64,000 nt of DNA from Heterorhizobium halophytocola (GCF_017873095.1 NZ_JAGGJU010000010.1:186001-250000); one strand, 5' to 3'; shown: positions 52,850 to 61,769, counted from the first letter of the stretch. Notes: a model not told the origin generated them from the letters alone. Made by a program: numbers and translations.

Positions 52850-53353
52850 TTACTTGCAGCTCTCGATCTTCTTCAGGGCCGCCGAAATGCCGGACAGCGA
52901 ATAAGTGTAGCTTGTCGCCGTGCCGCGCGCCGATGTCGCCTTGACGGTCATCGCATGCCCGCCCTTCATGGCGGCTACCAGCGCCGGTTCCTCGGCCGCA
53001 TTCTCGACCCAGGCTGCCTTGTCCTTGGTGAACATCACATAGTTCTTGCCATCGACATCGACATTGACCTTGGAGCCTTCCTTGAGGGAGTAACCCATCA
53101 TGGCCTGCGGCTCGTAGGAGATGTTCTGGCCGGGACGCTGCGACACGATGAAGAAAATGTCGCCATGATCGACGCTGCTGGGCTGCTTGCTCGTCGGCAC
53201 CGCAAGGACATAGCACACCGTGCCGCCCTTCGACTTGTAGGAATAAGCGCCCCAAGCCTGGAACTGTTCGATACGGGTGGGCGTCTGCGCCGTAGCGACG
53301 GTGACGCTTGCCAGAACGACTGCGAGTGCGGTGAATATACGTCTTACAAACAT
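52850..53353 (-). CDS. Invasion-associated locus B (IalB)-like secreted protein
   Basis: The 167-residue protein has a signal peptide (residues 1-22, cleavage after VTVATA) and an IalB-type beta-sandwich: QFQAWGAYSYKSKGGTVCYVLAVPTSKQP, then SQRPGQNISYEPQAMMGYSL. The two cysteines (VCYVL and the final ESCK) probably pair. IalB was first linked to Bartonella invasion; in rhizobia such proteins are common envelope proteins with unclear function. It is monocistronic, ending in two terminators, and its upstream region has a perfect inverted repeat. Confidence 0.88.
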   Translation of the reverse strand: MFVRRIFTALAVVLASVTVATAQTPTRIEQFQAWGAYSYKSKGGTVCYVLAVPTSKQPSSVDHGDIFFIVSQRPGQNISYEPQAMMGYSLKEGSKVNVDVDGKNYVMFTKDKAAWVENAAEEPALVAAMKGGHAMTVKATSARGTATSYTYSLSGISAALKKIESCK

Positions 53354-53436
53354 GTTTTCCCTGCCGGTTGCTTCCGTGTCTCCGGGTTCAGATGGTCGGA
53401 CATTTCGTCATCATAACCAGCTTCAGCTTAGCTTAA

Positions 53437-53451
53437 GTTTGGTTACCAAAC
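53437..53451. promoter_or_regulatory. Inverted repeat upstream of the ialB-like gene
   Basis: GTTTGGT-T-ACCAAAC is a perfect 7-base inverted repeat with a single-base centre, 84 bases before the ialB-like start. It could be a repressor or activator site. The rest of the spacer between 53354 and 53628 shows nothing else I can name. Confidence 0.4.
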
Positions 53452-53628
53452 CGTCAACCTAGAACACGAAGAATGTGTGGCGGCCCAAGATTCGGGCGCT
53501 GCCCTGCTTTGTCGAGCCTGGAACGTCTCACCGAGGAGATCCGGTTCGATTGAGGCGAAAACATGCAAACAGAAGGATTAGGGCAAGAGTTTGACCCGCT
53601 GGCCGATAGGCGATCCCGCATGCCGCGA

Positions 53629-54003
53629 TCACGAATCATTGTCACTCAACGCCTGATCGGCTGCGTCATAATGGCTCGCTTTCATGTGCCCCCGGACCAG
53701 TGTGATCGCCGTTGTCAGGACGGCGAGGTCATCCCCAAAGCCGATGAACGCGAGCATGTCGGGCACGGCGTCGAACGGCAGCACGAAATAGCCAAGCGCT
53801 GCCAGCAGAATGCCGCGCACCCGGGTCGGCGTTGTCGGGTCCATCGCGCAATAATAGGCGGCGACCACATCCCGGCCGAAGGGCAATTGGCGCATGGCGC
53901 GCTTCAGCGTCTTCCAGAACTTGGTCCTGACCTGGGTCTCCTGGCGGGATTGCGTGCCGTCATCCCCAGGCAGCAGGATTTCTCCGATCTTCACATCGTC
54001 CAT
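53629..54003 (-). CDS. YkvA-like (DUF1232) membrane protein
   Basis: The 124-residue protein contains a DUF1232 segment, ILLAALGYFVLPFDAVPDM, with the family's YxxxPxDxxPD-type motif, and a second hydrophobic region (GDDLAVLTTAITLV). The N-terminal 50 residues are charged. Function is unknown; relatives are small inner-membrane proteins. It stands alone between the ialB-like gene and the pterin dehydratase gene. Confidence 0.85.
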   Translation of the reverse strand: MDDVKIGEILLPGDDGTQSRQETQVRTKFWKTLKRAMRQLPFGRDVVAAYYCAMDPTTPTRVRGILLAALGYFVLPFDAVPDMLAFIGFGDDLAVLTTAITLVRGHMKASHYDAADQALSDNDS

Positions 54004-54055
54004 ATCGCTGTCTCCGCAACATTATTGATCCGATATGGGACAAAACTGCGGGCTT

Positions 54056-54367
54056 TCAATGTCGGCGTTCTGCCGCCTTGTCCATCGCCGCGGCAAGCTT
54101 GAAGTCCAGTTCCGTCACCCCCCTGGCACTATGGGTGGTGAGCCTGACCTCGACGCGTGCGTAGACATTCGACCATTCCGGATGATGATCCAGTTTTTCC
54201 GCCATCAGGGCGCACTCCGTCATGAAGGCGAAGGCAACGCGGAAATCGGCAAACTTGAAATTGCGCGCGATCGCCGTCCCATCCGGTTCGAGGCACCAAT
54301 CGGGAAAGTCTGCCAGGGCTTTTTGAATTGCCTCTGGGTCCATCGCTTCGTATGGCAAGCCAACCAC
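54056..54367 (-). CDS. phhB: Pterin-4-alpha-carbinolamine dehydratase
   Basis: The roughly 103-residue protein carries the complete PCD motif: [31 protein letters not shown]. It dehydrates 4a-hydroxytetrahydropterin, recycling the cofactor of phenylalanine hydroxylase; in bacteria without that enzyme it may have other roles. The start is uncertain: GTG at 54367 has GAGAGGA almost abutting it, while ATG at 54343 lacks a ribosome-binding site. It is divergent from the phosphatase gene, the two starts being only about 21 bases apart. Confidence 0.88.
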   Translation of the reverse strand: MVGLPYEAMDPEAIQKALADFPDWCLEPDGTAIARNFKFADFRVAFAFMTECALMAEKLDHHPEWSNVYARVEVRLTTHSARGVTELDFKLAAAMDKAAERRH

Positions 54368-54388
54368 TCCTCTCGATCAGGTGCAGCA

Positions 54389-54868
54389 ATGACGACGCGT
54401 CCCATCCTCTTCGTCTGCTTGGGCAATATCTGCCGGTCGCCACTGGCGGAAGGCATATTCAAATCGCTCGCCGATGGAGCCGGCCTTGGTGAACAACTGC
54501 CATCCGATTCGGTCGGCCTCGGCCGCTGGCATGTCGGACATCCGCCGGATCCCCGATCGATTGCAACCGCAGCCCGCCATGGCCTCGATATCGCCGACTT
54601 CCGGGCCCGGCAGCTGGAACCGTCGGATTTCGACCGCTTCTCCCTGATCCTGGCAATGGATCATGACAATCTTGCCGGCATCCGCGCCCGTGCACCAGCC
54701 CGAACCGGAGCGGAGATCCATTCCTTCATGGCATTCGCCACGGGCCGGGCGCTCGACGTTCCCGATCCCTATTACGGCCCGGATCAGGACTTCGAAGCGG
54801 TCTACAAGATGCTCTTCTCGGCCTGCCAGTCACTGCTCGAAAAACTGTCGGAACCGACGCGCTCGTAA
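54389..54868 (+). CDS. Low-molecular-weight protein tyrosine phosphatase
   Basis: The ATG at 54389 has AGGTG about five bases upstream; the open frame upstream overlaps the pterin gene and is not coding. The 159-residue protein has the P-loop CLGNICRS (C10-x5-R16) and the acid motif DPYYG near residue 130. Such enzymes dephosphorylate tyrosines or arginines; some regulate polysaccharide synthesis, but those sit in operons with their kinase, which is not the case here. Its last 67 bases overlap the 3' end of thpR on the other strand. Confidence 0.92.
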   Translation: MTTRPILFVCLGNICRSPLAEGIFKSLADGAGLGEQLPSDSVGLGRWHVGHPPDPRSIATAARHGLDIADFRARQLEPSDFDRFSLILAMDHDNLAGIRARAPARTGAEIHSFMAFATGRALDVPDPYYGPDQDFEAVYKMLFSACQSLLEKLSEPTRS

Positions 54869-55395
54869 AGCGGAAAGGCTTCTTCGGTGAGGTAAGGGCC
54901 GCCGCCGACGGATTCCCGCGACGACAAGAGGACGAAGCGGGGCACGGTGAACGAGGCGGTGTGGAAGTTTCCGCGTCCCGCAAGATAGTGGACCACGTCA
55001 TCGACCCGGCTGCCCTTCGTCCGCGCCAGCGTGACGTGCGGCGAGAATTTCCGGGGATCGGCGGCAAGGCCGAGGCGCTGGCAGATCCGCTCGATTTCGC
55101 CCTGCAGGGCAAACATTTCCGGCGCCGGCGTCACACCTGCCCAGACCGAATGCGGCTTCTTCGACCCGAAGGAACCGACCCCGTTCAACGCGATTTCGAA
55201 TTCGGGCCGGTCGACGCGATCCAGCCGGTAGACGATTTCGTCTGCGGTACGGCCGTCGACATCCCCGATAAAACGTAGGGTGATGTGATAGTTCTCCACA
55301 TCGATCCAGCGGGCCCCGGGAAGACCACCTCTCAGCAAGGAGAGGCTTAAGGCCGCATGACGCGGAATTTCGAGAGCGACAAAAAGTCTCGGCAT
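54802..55395 (-). CDS. thpR: RNA 2',3'-cyclic phosphodiesterase (ThpR/LigT)
   Basis: The 197-residue 2H phosphoesterase has both HxTx motifs, HITL at residues 37-40 and HVTL at 120-123. It opens 2',3'-cyclic phosphates in RNA ends. The family normally ends shortly after the PLYER-type block; here about 18 further residues (VGSDSFSSSDWQAEKSIL) continue into the convergent phosphatase gene, giving a 67-base tail-to-tail overlap. Confidence 0.9.
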   Translation of the reverse strand: MPRLFVALEIPRHAALSLSLLRGGLPGARWIDVENYHITLRFIGDVDGRTADEIVYRLDRVDRPEFEIALNGVGSFGSKKPHSVWAGVTPAPEMFALQGEIERICQRLGLAADPRKFSPHVTLARTKGSRVDDVVHYLAGRGNFHTASFTVPRFVLLSSRESVGGGPYLTEEAFPLYERVGSDSFSSSDWQAEKSIL

Positions 55396-55461
55396 GCGAG
55401 CCTCCCCGAATCTCAGAACGACACCTACAGCGAATCACGCAAAGCCATTTGCTGCAAGGAC

Positions 55462-56115
55462 TTAATTCGACTCCTTGGAAATCGTACCCAGGAACTTATC
55501 CAGGGAAGGCAGCATACGCTCGACCATGACGGCGACCCCCTTGGCGTTCGGATGCATCCCGTCGGAGAGTTGCAGCGCGGCATGGGTGACCACGCCGTCG
55601 AGGACGAACGGATAAAGCGGCAGGTCGTGGGACTTGGCCAGCCGCGGATAGATCTCGTTGAAGCGCTTTTCGTAGTCGGCCCCCATGTTCGGCGGTGCTA
55701 GCATGCCGACCAGATAGATGGCGATCCTGCGTTCCTTGAGCCGCGTGATCATCGCCTCCAGGTTTTTCTCGGTCTGTTCAGGCGAAAGACCGCGCAAGGC
55801 ATCGTTGGCGCCAAGCTCGAGGATCACGCCGTCCGTCCCGTCCGGCACCGACCAGTCGAGCCGTGCCAGCCCATCGGCCGTGGTATCGCCGGAGACGCCG
55901 GCATTGGCGATCTCGATATCCTGCCCCGCGTCGCGCAGCTTCGCCTGCAGCTGCTGCGGCAGCCCCTCATCCGGAGCCAGCTGATAACCCGCCATCAGGC
56001 TGTCGCCGAAACCGACGAGCTTCACCGTCGCGGCTGCAGCGCCGCTTGCCGGCAAGGTTGCACCGAGTAAAACAGCGCAAACGCAGATTTGACCGAGCAC
56101 TGCTTTAAAAATCAT
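55462..56115 (-). CDS. tesA: SGNH/GDSL esterase, TesA-like
   Basis: The start at 56115 (TAGGGA about eight bases upstream) gives 217 residues; the frame upstream to 56187 is unsupported. A signal peptide (residues 1-29) precedes an SGNH hydrolase: the nucleophile S39 in GFGDSLMAGY, the GND-containing LELGANDALRG, and the D185/H188 pair in SDGMHPNAKG. It resembles periplasmic thioesterase/arylesterase TesA. It is divergent from the YbbA-YbbP-like ABC genes, exactly as in Escherichia coli. Confidence 0.92.
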   Translation of the reverse strand: MIFKAVLGQICVCAVLLGATLPASGAAAATVKLVGFGDSLMAGYQLAPDEGLPQQLQAKLRDAGQDIEIANAGVSGDTTADGLARLDWSVPDGTDGVILELGANDALRGLSPEQTEKNLEAMITRLKERRIAIYLVGMLAPPNMGADYEKRFNEIYPRLAKSHDLPLYPFVLDGVVTHAALQLSDGMHPNAKGVAVMVERMLPSLDKFLGTISKESN

Positions 56116-56189
56116 TGGTCTATCCCTAGATTTGTGTGAACCGAGGCGTCGCCCCCTTGCGGCATGGCTTACATATAGGACGACCACGC

Positions 56190-56903
56190 GTGAGAAAAAC
56201 CGTCATCGAACTTCGCAGGGCAGACCTGACCCTTGGAAGCGCCGCAGCAGCCGTTCACGTGCTGAAAGGCATCGATCTCAAGGTGGATGCCGGAGAAGCG
56301 GTCGGTATCGTCGGCCCCTCAGGATCGGGGAAATCGACATTACTGATGGTCCTTGCCGGGCTGGAAAGGCTCGACAGCGGCGAAATCTTCGTCAATGGCG
56401 AGGCACTCCATACCCTGAAGGAAGATGCACTGGCCGATTTCCGCGGCCGCAATATCGGTATCGTCTTTCAATCCTTCCATCTGATCGGCAACATGACGGC
56501 GCTGGAAAACGTCGCCTTGCCGCTCGAGCTTGCCAACCGTCACGATGCCTTCGCCGTCGCGCGCGCTGAACTCGAGGCCGTCGGGCTGGGTCAGCGCCTG
56601 CACCATTATCCCGGCCAATTGTCCGGCGGAGAGCAGCAACGCGTGGCCATCGCCCGCGCGCTGGCGCCCAATCCGACGGTGCTGATCGCCGACGAGCCAA
56701 CCGGCAATCTCGATGGCGAGACCGGGCGGCAGGTGGCCGATCTTCTGTTTGCCATGCAGGCCAAGCGGCAGACGACGCTGATTCTCGTGACCCATGATCC
56801 GGCGCTGGCAGCCCGCTGCAGCCGGCAGATCAAGGTGCGATCTGGCATGCTGGACGGCAGCGAAGAGCGACCGCCACGTCAGGCGGAAGTGATGCCGGCA
56901 TGA
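56190..56903 (+). CDS. ABC transporter ATP-binding protein, YbbA-like
   Basis: The GTG start at 56190 has AGGACG upstream and gives 237 residues; an earlier GTG at 56136 overlaps the esterase promoter. Walker A is GPSGSGKST at residues 42-50, the Q-loop is in IGIVFQSFHLIGNM, the signature LSGGEQQR follows, and Walker B is VLIADEPTGNLD. The family is LolD/MacB-like. It pairs with the following permease, whose start overlaps its stop by four bases (ATGA). Together with the divergent tesA this is the ybbAP-tesA arrangement. Confidence 0.93.
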   Translation: MRKTVIELRRADLTLGSAAAAVHVLKGIDLKVDAGEAVGIVGPSGSGKSTLLMVLAGLERLDSGEIFVNGEALHTLKEDALADFRGRNIGIVFQSFHLIGNMTALENVALPLELANRHDAFAVARAELEAVGLGQRLHHYPGQLSGGEQQRVAIARALAPNPTVLIADEPTGNLDGETGRQVADLLFAMQAKRQTTLILVTHDPALAARCSRQIKVRSGMLDGSEERPPRQAEVMPA

Positions 56904-59452
56904 GACAAGCCATAGGGCTCTTCCCTGTTGCCTGGCGCATCGCTCTGCGGGAAATGCGCGGCGGGCTGCGCGGCTTCTACATCTTCATGGCCTGCATTGC
57001 CCTTGGCACCGGCGCTATCGCCGCGGTCAACTCCGTCTCGTCTGACATTACACAGTCGATCTCGGCGCAGGGCCGGAACCTGTTGGCCGGCGATCTGCGT
57101 TTCGAATTGAACAACCGCGAAGCGAACACCGACGAACGGGCCTTTCTCGCCGGTTTGGGAGAAATATCCGAAACCATCAATCTGCGCTCGATGGCACGAC
57201 TGCCGGACGGCTCGGACCAGTCGCTCGTCGAGATCAAGGCCGTCGATGGCAAATACCCCCTCTACGGCAAGGTGGAGACCCAGCCCGATCCCGCGGCTGC
57301 AGCCGACTGGCGTAGCGACACGGGCTCCTCCCCCTATCCCGCGCTTGTCGCACCTTTGCTTCTGGATCGGCTCGGGCTGAAGCCCGGTTCCGAACTGCTT
57401 GTGGGTGACGCGCGCTTCAGAATTGCCGCTGCCCTCGACAAGGAACCGGACGCCCTTTCCGAAGGCTTCGGCTTTGCGCCACGGCTGATGACCACGATCG
57501 AAGGCCTGAAGGCAACCGGCCTACTGAAAACCGGCAGCCTTGTCGAACATGCCTACCGCATCAAGCTCAACCCCGGCGCACCATCGCTTCAGGCGATCCA
57601 GGACCAGGCGAAGACCAAATTTCCGGCAGCCGGCTGGTCGATCCGCACCAGCAACCGCGCCGCGCCTGCCCTGACCGAAAATGTCGAGCGTTTCTCGCAG
57701 TTCCTGACCCTTGTCGGGTTAACCGCGCTGATCGTTGGCGGTGTCGGCGTTGCCAACGCCGTCAGCGCCTTTCTCGATTCCAAGCGCACCGTCATCGCGA
57801 CATTGAAATGCATCGGCGCCCCGTCGACCGCCGTCATCATGGTCTACTGCATCCAGATCATGCTGATCGCCGCGATCGGCATCGCTCTCGGCCTGCTGCT
57901 CGGCATTGTCGCACCGATCATCGCGGCGCGCTATCTGTCGGAATTCCTGCCCCTCTCGACGGGGGCCGGCTTTCATCCGGCGGCACTGGTGCTTGCAGCC
58001 CTTTTCGGCCTGCTGACCACTGCTGCATTTTCAGCCCTGCCGCTCGGTCGCGCCCGCGAGATTCCAGCCACCGCGCTGTTGCGCGAAGGCGGCTTCGAAA
58101 GACGGCGCCTGCCATCCTGGCCCTATCTGGCAGCCATGGCGACCGCCCTTGTCGTGCTGGCGGCCCTCGCCATCTGGACATCGCAGGATCGTTACCTGGC
58201 GCTCCTGTTCATGGTCGCCATGGCCGGCGTATTCCTGGTTCTGCGCCTGGTTGCCGCAATCATCACGCTAGCCGCGCGCCACAGCCCGACAGTGCACTTT
58301 CCTGCCCTCAGACTGGCCATAAGTAACATCCATCGCCCGGGCGCACTCACCACCTCGGTCGTCCTGTCACTGGGGCTTGGGCTCTCACTCCTGGTTTCGC
58401 TGGCCCTTATCGATGGCAATCTGCGCCAGCAACTGTCCTCAAACCTGCCGGAAAAGGCGCCCAATTTCTTCTTCATCGATATCCAGGGCTCCGAGATAGA
58501 CGGCTTCCGGCAGCTGCTGAAGGCGCAGGCGCCGAAGGCGAGCCTGGAGGCCGTGCCCATGCTGCGCGGCCGGATCCTCGCATTCAACGACAAGGATGTC
58601 GCCAAGATGGAAGTGCCGTCCGAAGGGCGATGGGTGCTGCGCGGCGACCGTGGGATTACCTATGCCGACCGCTTGCCGCAAGACACCAGCCTGACCGCCG
58701 GCGAATGGTGGGATTCCGCCTACAAGGGCGAGCCGCTCGTCTCCTTTTCCGACCGGGAGGCGAAGGCGCTCGGCCTGAAAATCGGCGACAGCGTGACCGT
58801 CAATGTGCTCGGCCGCAACATCACGGCGCGCATCGCAAACTTCCGCAAGGTCGACTGGGAAAGCCTGTCGATCAATTTTGTCATGGTCTTCTCGCCGAAC
58901 ACCTTTGCCGGCGCACCGCATGCTTGGTTGGCGACCCTTTCCAATCCCGATGCGACAGCCAAGGACGACGCCACGCTGCTCAGGACCGTTACCAACCGTT
59001 TTCCAACGATCACCAGCGTCCGCGTCAAGGACGCGCTGGATACGATCAACCATCTCGTCGACCAGCTGGCATTTGCGTTGCGGGCCGCAGCATCCGTGGC
59101 ACTCGTCGCCTCGGTACTGGTGCTGTCGGGCGCTCTGGCCGCCGGCAATCGTGGCCGTACCCATGATGCCGTGATCATCAAGACGCTCGGTGCGACCCGC
59201 CGAACGCTGATGCGCGCCTTCACCTTCGAATATGTGCTGCTCGGACTGGCCACGGCAATCTTCGCACTTCTGGCCGGCGGCGGGGCTGCCTGGTATGTCC
59301 TACAGCACATCATGAAGTTGCCGTCGGATTTCCTGCCCGGCGTCGCAGTGGCCACCGTTGTCATCTCGATCGTCACCACCGTGACCATCGGCCTTGTCGG
59401 CACATGGCGCGTACTGGGCCAGAGCGCAGCCCCGGTCTTGCGCGAGCTTTAA
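56900..59452 (+). CDS. ABC transporter permease, YbbP-like (FtsX family)
   Basis: The 850-residue protein is a large FtsX-type permease: one N-terminal helix, a big periplasmic domain (about 45-245), three helices with a first FtsX domain (about 255-390), further helices, a second periplasmic domain (about 480-690), and a second FtsX domain with three helices near the C-terminus. This tandem layout is typical of YbbP. The transported substrate is unknown; MacB/LolCDE relatives act by mechanotransmission on periplasmic or lipid partners. It is coupled to the ATPase gene upstream. Confidence 0.92.
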   Translation: MRQAIGLFPVAWRIALREMRGGLRGFYIFMACIALGTGAIAAVNSVSSDITQSISAQGRNLLAGDLRFELNNREANTDERAFLAGLGEISETINLRSMARLPDGSDQSLVEIKAVDGKYPLYGKVETQPDPAAAADWRSDTGSSPYPALVAPLLLDRLGLKPGSELLVGDARFRIAAALDKEPDALSEGFGFAPRLMTTIEGLKATGLLKTGSLVEHAYRIKLNPGAPSLQAIQDQAKTKFPAAGWSIRTSNRAAPALTENVERFSQFLTLVGLTALIVGGVGVANAVSAFLDSKRTVIATLKCIGAPSTAVIMVYCIQIMLIAAIGIALGLLLGIVAPIIAARYLSEFLPLSTGAGFHPAALVLAALFGLLTTAAFSALPLGRAREIPATALLREGGFERRRLPSWPYLAAMATALVVLAALAIWTSQDRYLALLFMVAMAGVFLVLRLVAAIITLAARHSPTVHFPALRLAISNIHRPGALTTSVVLSLGLGLSLLVSLALIDGNLRQQLSSNLPEKAPNFFFIDIQGSEIDGFRQLLKAQAPKASLEAVPMLRGRILAFNDKDVAKMEVPSEGRWVLRGDRGITYADRLPQDTSLTAGEWWDSAYKGEPLVSFSDREAKALGLKIGDSVTVNVLGRNITARIANFRKVDWESLSINFVMVFSPNTFAGAPHAWLATLSNPDATAKDDATLLRTVTNRFPTITSVRVKDALDTINHLVDQLAFALRAAASVALVASVLVLSGALAAGNRGRTHDAVIIKTLGATRRTLMRAFTFEYVLLGLATAIFALLAGGGAAWYVLQHIMKLPSDFLPGVAVATVVISIVTTVTIGLVGTWRVLGQSAAPVLREL

Positions 59453-59538
59453 CCAAGTCCAGCCCTCCTCGCGTTTTTTTGACCAAATCACTCTTGTTCA
59501 TAGCCCATGCTCCCCTCATATTGGGGACAGGCATGCTG

Positions 59539-59594
59539 AAGCTTCGCAGCGGCGCCTGGGATCGTTCCCGACACCGTCACACTATTCGAAGCTT
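59539..59594 (+). ncRNA. Probable ybhL leader RNA
   Basis: Upstream of the Bax-inhibitor gene, AAGCTTCG (59539-59546) pairs with CGAAGCTT (59587-59594), enclosing the hairpin GGGA-TCGT-TCCC (59558-59569). The outer helix ends immediately before the AGAGGA ribosome-binding site. I recall a ybhL motif in Rfam found upstream of exactly this gene in Rhizobiales; the match in position and structure supports it, but I could not align it. Confidence 0.6.
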
Positions 59595-59608
59595 GATGAG
59601 AGGATAAA

Positions 59609-60343
59609 ATGTCTGATTTTGGCAACTACCCGAACCGAATGGCAGGCCGTGGCGCCGCCGCTTCGACGGCTGTTGACGAAGGCCTGCGCGCCTATATGCT
59701 CAAGGTCTACAATCTGATGGCTCTCGGGCTGGCGATCACCGGTGTTGCCGCGTTCGCAACGTTCCAGATGGCCGTTTCCAGCCCGGCATTCGCACAGGCA
59801 ATCTACAACTCGCCCCTGCGCTGGGTGGTGATCCTTGCGCCGGTCGCCATGGTCTTTTTCCTGAGCTTCCGCATTCACAAGATGTCTGTTTCCGCAGCGC
59901 AGACGACCTTCTGGGTTTACGCCGCGCTGATGGGCCTGTCGCTCTCTTCGATCTTCCTGGTCTATACCGGACAGAGCATCGTACAGACCTTCTTCATTAC
60001 CGCCGCCTCCTTCGGTGCCCTGTCGCTCTACGGCTACACCACCAAGCGCAGCCTGTCGGCCATGGGCTCGTTCCTGGTCATGGGCCTGTTTGGCCTGATC
60101 ATTGCCTCGATCGTCAACATGTTCCTTGCCTCGAGCGCCCTGGCATTCGCCATTTCGGCAATCGGCGTCCTGGTCTTTGCAGGCCTCACGGCCTACGACA
60201 CGCAGCGCATCAAGGAATCCTACTACGAAGCCGACGACGCAGCCACCACCGGTCGCAAAGCGATCATCGGTGCTCTCCAGCTCTATCTGGACTTCGTCAA
60301 CCTGTTCCTGTTCATGCTGCGCTTCCTCGGAAACCGCAACTGA
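59609..60343 (+). CDS. Bax inhibitor-1 family protein (YbhL/YccA-like)
   Basis: The 244-residue protein has about seven membrane helices in the Bax-inhibitor-1 pattern, with the conserved late block TAYDTQRIKESYYEADDA and LYLDFVNLFLFMLRFLG at the C-terminus. Bacterial homologues may act as pH-sensitive calcium leak channels or interact with FtsH. The ATG has GAGAGGA upstream, and the leader contains a ybhL-like RNA structure. It is followed by a strong terminator. Confidence 0.93.
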   Translation: MSDFGNYPNRMAGRGAAASTAVDEGLRAYMLKVYNLMALGLAITGVAAFATFQMAVSSPAFAQAIYNSPLRWVVILAPVAMVFFLSFRIHKMSVSAAQTTFWVYAALMGLSLSSIFLVYTGQSIVQTFFITAASFGALSLYGYTTKRSLSAMGSFLVMGLFGLIIASIVNMFLASSALAFAISAIGVLVFAGLTAYDTQRIKESYYEADDAATTGRKAIIGALQLYLDFVNLFLFMLRFLGNRN

Positions 60344-60372
60344 CGAATCTTCGCAAGAGGTTCACACCATTG

Positions 60373-60411
60373 GAAAAGGCCCCGCATCTGACCGGATGCG
60401 GGGCCTTTTTA
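60373..60411. terminator. Bidirectional terminator between the Bax-inhibitor and capsule export genes
   Basis: A perfect 15-base stem (60374-60388 with 60395-60409) with a 6-base loop carries an A-run on the left arm and a T-run on the right. It can terminate transcripts from both sides. Confidence 0.88.
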
Positions 60412-60458
60412 TATTCCGTTCCATGCAGTTGCAGCCTGGCGATGTCTACAAGCCAGAC

Positions 60459-61628
60459 TCAGTTGTCGAATGTGTCGACCCCTTGGTGGGCCACGGACAT
60501 TGTCCTCGACAACAGATTGACGAATTTGAGATAGTCGATCGATGGATGACGGGATGAGTAGATAACGTCGCGGCTCTTGACCGGGAAGGTCTGCCCCACA
60601 ATCAGACTGTCGGCGACCGACATGTCGAAGCGATAGACGATCGGGTAACGGCCGTCCTTGTCCGAGGTCATGCCGCGCGCAATGAGTTCGTCAAAGTGCT
60701 GCGCGCCGAGCAGGTCGGAAACGATCTCCGGCTCCTCATAGCGAAACACGAAATAGCCCTTTGCATCGGTCTGCGTATCGTCGCCACCGCCGACAAGCGC
60801 CACCGCTTCCAGCAGGTTGAGGTTCCTTGCGCCGAAGGGAACGCGACCGCTTTTGCCGAACGCACCAAGCGCCGTGAACGTCCTTGGATCTTTGGAAACG
60901 AAGATCTGGTCCTTCGGCTCGACATAGATATTCTCGGACGGATTGTCGATCAGGTTCTGCAAGAGGGCGGTCCCCGTCTTGCGTCCGCGCACCAGCGTCA
61001 CGTAGGATTCGTAGGGCTCGGAGGCAGGTCCACCTGCCTTGGCGATCACCTCGGTGATTTTCTCGGCGGTCAGATCCAGCGGAACCAGAGAGGGCTTGTG
61101 AACGGTACCGGAAACGGCAACCGTGCGCGACGGAGAGCCTTCCGTGCTGATAATGACATCCGGTTCCACGGCCTTGTTGGCAAGGGAATGCAGCACGGCT
61201 TGACGGGACTGTTCCAGTGTCCGCCCGGCAAATATGACCTCGCCGACATAGGGCAGCGCCGCCTTGCCGTCGGGCTGGACGATGACGGTGATCGACGTGT
61301 TCTTCGAATCTGCAGTCGAGAACAGGCCATCCGGGCCTGCCTCGAAAATGGTGATCTTCAGCTGGTCGCCGACGCCGATGACCGGTGCGCGCGCAGCACC
61401 ACCCATTCCGAAACGTCGCTGCAACATTCCGCTTGAGAAGTCAGCGATCGTCCGCGCGGCACGGCTGTCGACATCAACGACGTCGAACACCACGGCATTG
61501 TCACGATTGAGTTGGGTGAGAGACTTTCCGGCCTGTCCATTGATGTCGGACGCTCGCGGTCCTGCTGCCGGCAAGGCCTCGCATCCAGCCAGACCGGCAC
61601 AAATCATTACAACCACGATGCGCTTCAA
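60459..61628 (-). CDS. Outer-membrane polysaccharide export lipoprotein (OPX/Wza family)
   Basis: The start is TTG with GGGAG seven bases upstream. The 389-residue protein begins with a lipoprotein signal ending GLAGC, so the mature N-terminus is C16. The Poly_export domain begins at APVIGVGDQLKITIFE, and two SLBB-like regions follow (TVAVSGTVHKPSLVPLD, FTALGAFGKSGRVPF). OPX proteins form the outer-membrane exit for capsule or exopolysaccharide. In rhizobia the capsule export set is RkpR-S-T-U, with RkpU the OPX member; the name rkpU is plausible but not proven. It is on the same strand as the KpsS-like gene upstream. Confidence 0.9.
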   Translation of the reverse strand: MKRIVVVMICAGLAGCEALPAAGPRASDINGQAGKSLTQLNRDNAVVFDVVDVDSRAARTIADFSSGMLQRRFGMGGAARAPVIGVGDQLKITIFEAGPDGLFSTADSKNTSITVIVQPDGKAALPYVGEVIFAGRTLEQSRQAVLHSLANKAVEPDVIISTEGSPSRTVAVSGTVHKPSLVPLDLTAEKITEVIAKAGGPASEPYESYVTLVRGRKTGTALLQNLIDNPSENIYVEPKDQIFVSKDPRTFTALGAFGKSGRVPFGARNLNLLEAVALVGGGDDTQTDAKGYFVFRYEEPEIVSDLLGAQHFDELIARGMTSDKDGRYPIVYRFDMSVADSLIVGQTFPVKSRDVIYSSRHPSIDYLKFVNLLSRTMSVAHQGVDTFDN

Positions 61629-61691
61629 GTCTCGTCTCCCGCCACGTCCGCCAATTCAAGTCCCGCCGCTGCATTATCACGGCGACAGGCA

Positions 61692-61709
61692 ATTGTGCCA
61701 TAACACAAT
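61692..61709. promoter_or_regulatory. Inverted repeat upstream of the OPX gene
   Basis: ATTGTG-CCATAA-CACAAT is a perfect 6-6-6 inverted repeat about 64 bases before the TTG start and 61 bases after the KpsS-like stop. Its half-sites differ from the cAMP-receptor consensus (TGTGA). It is a candidate operator. Confidence 0.45.
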
Positions 61710-61769
61710 GGAATAAAACCTCATGCCTAACAATTAGAGAACACGAACCGTGTCCCGTCTGCATCGCCT

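Noticed and set aside
61692..61709. CRP/FNR site upstream of the OPX gene
   Set aside because: Half-sites are ATTGTG/CACAAT and lack the TGTGA or TTGAT cores at the right spacing.
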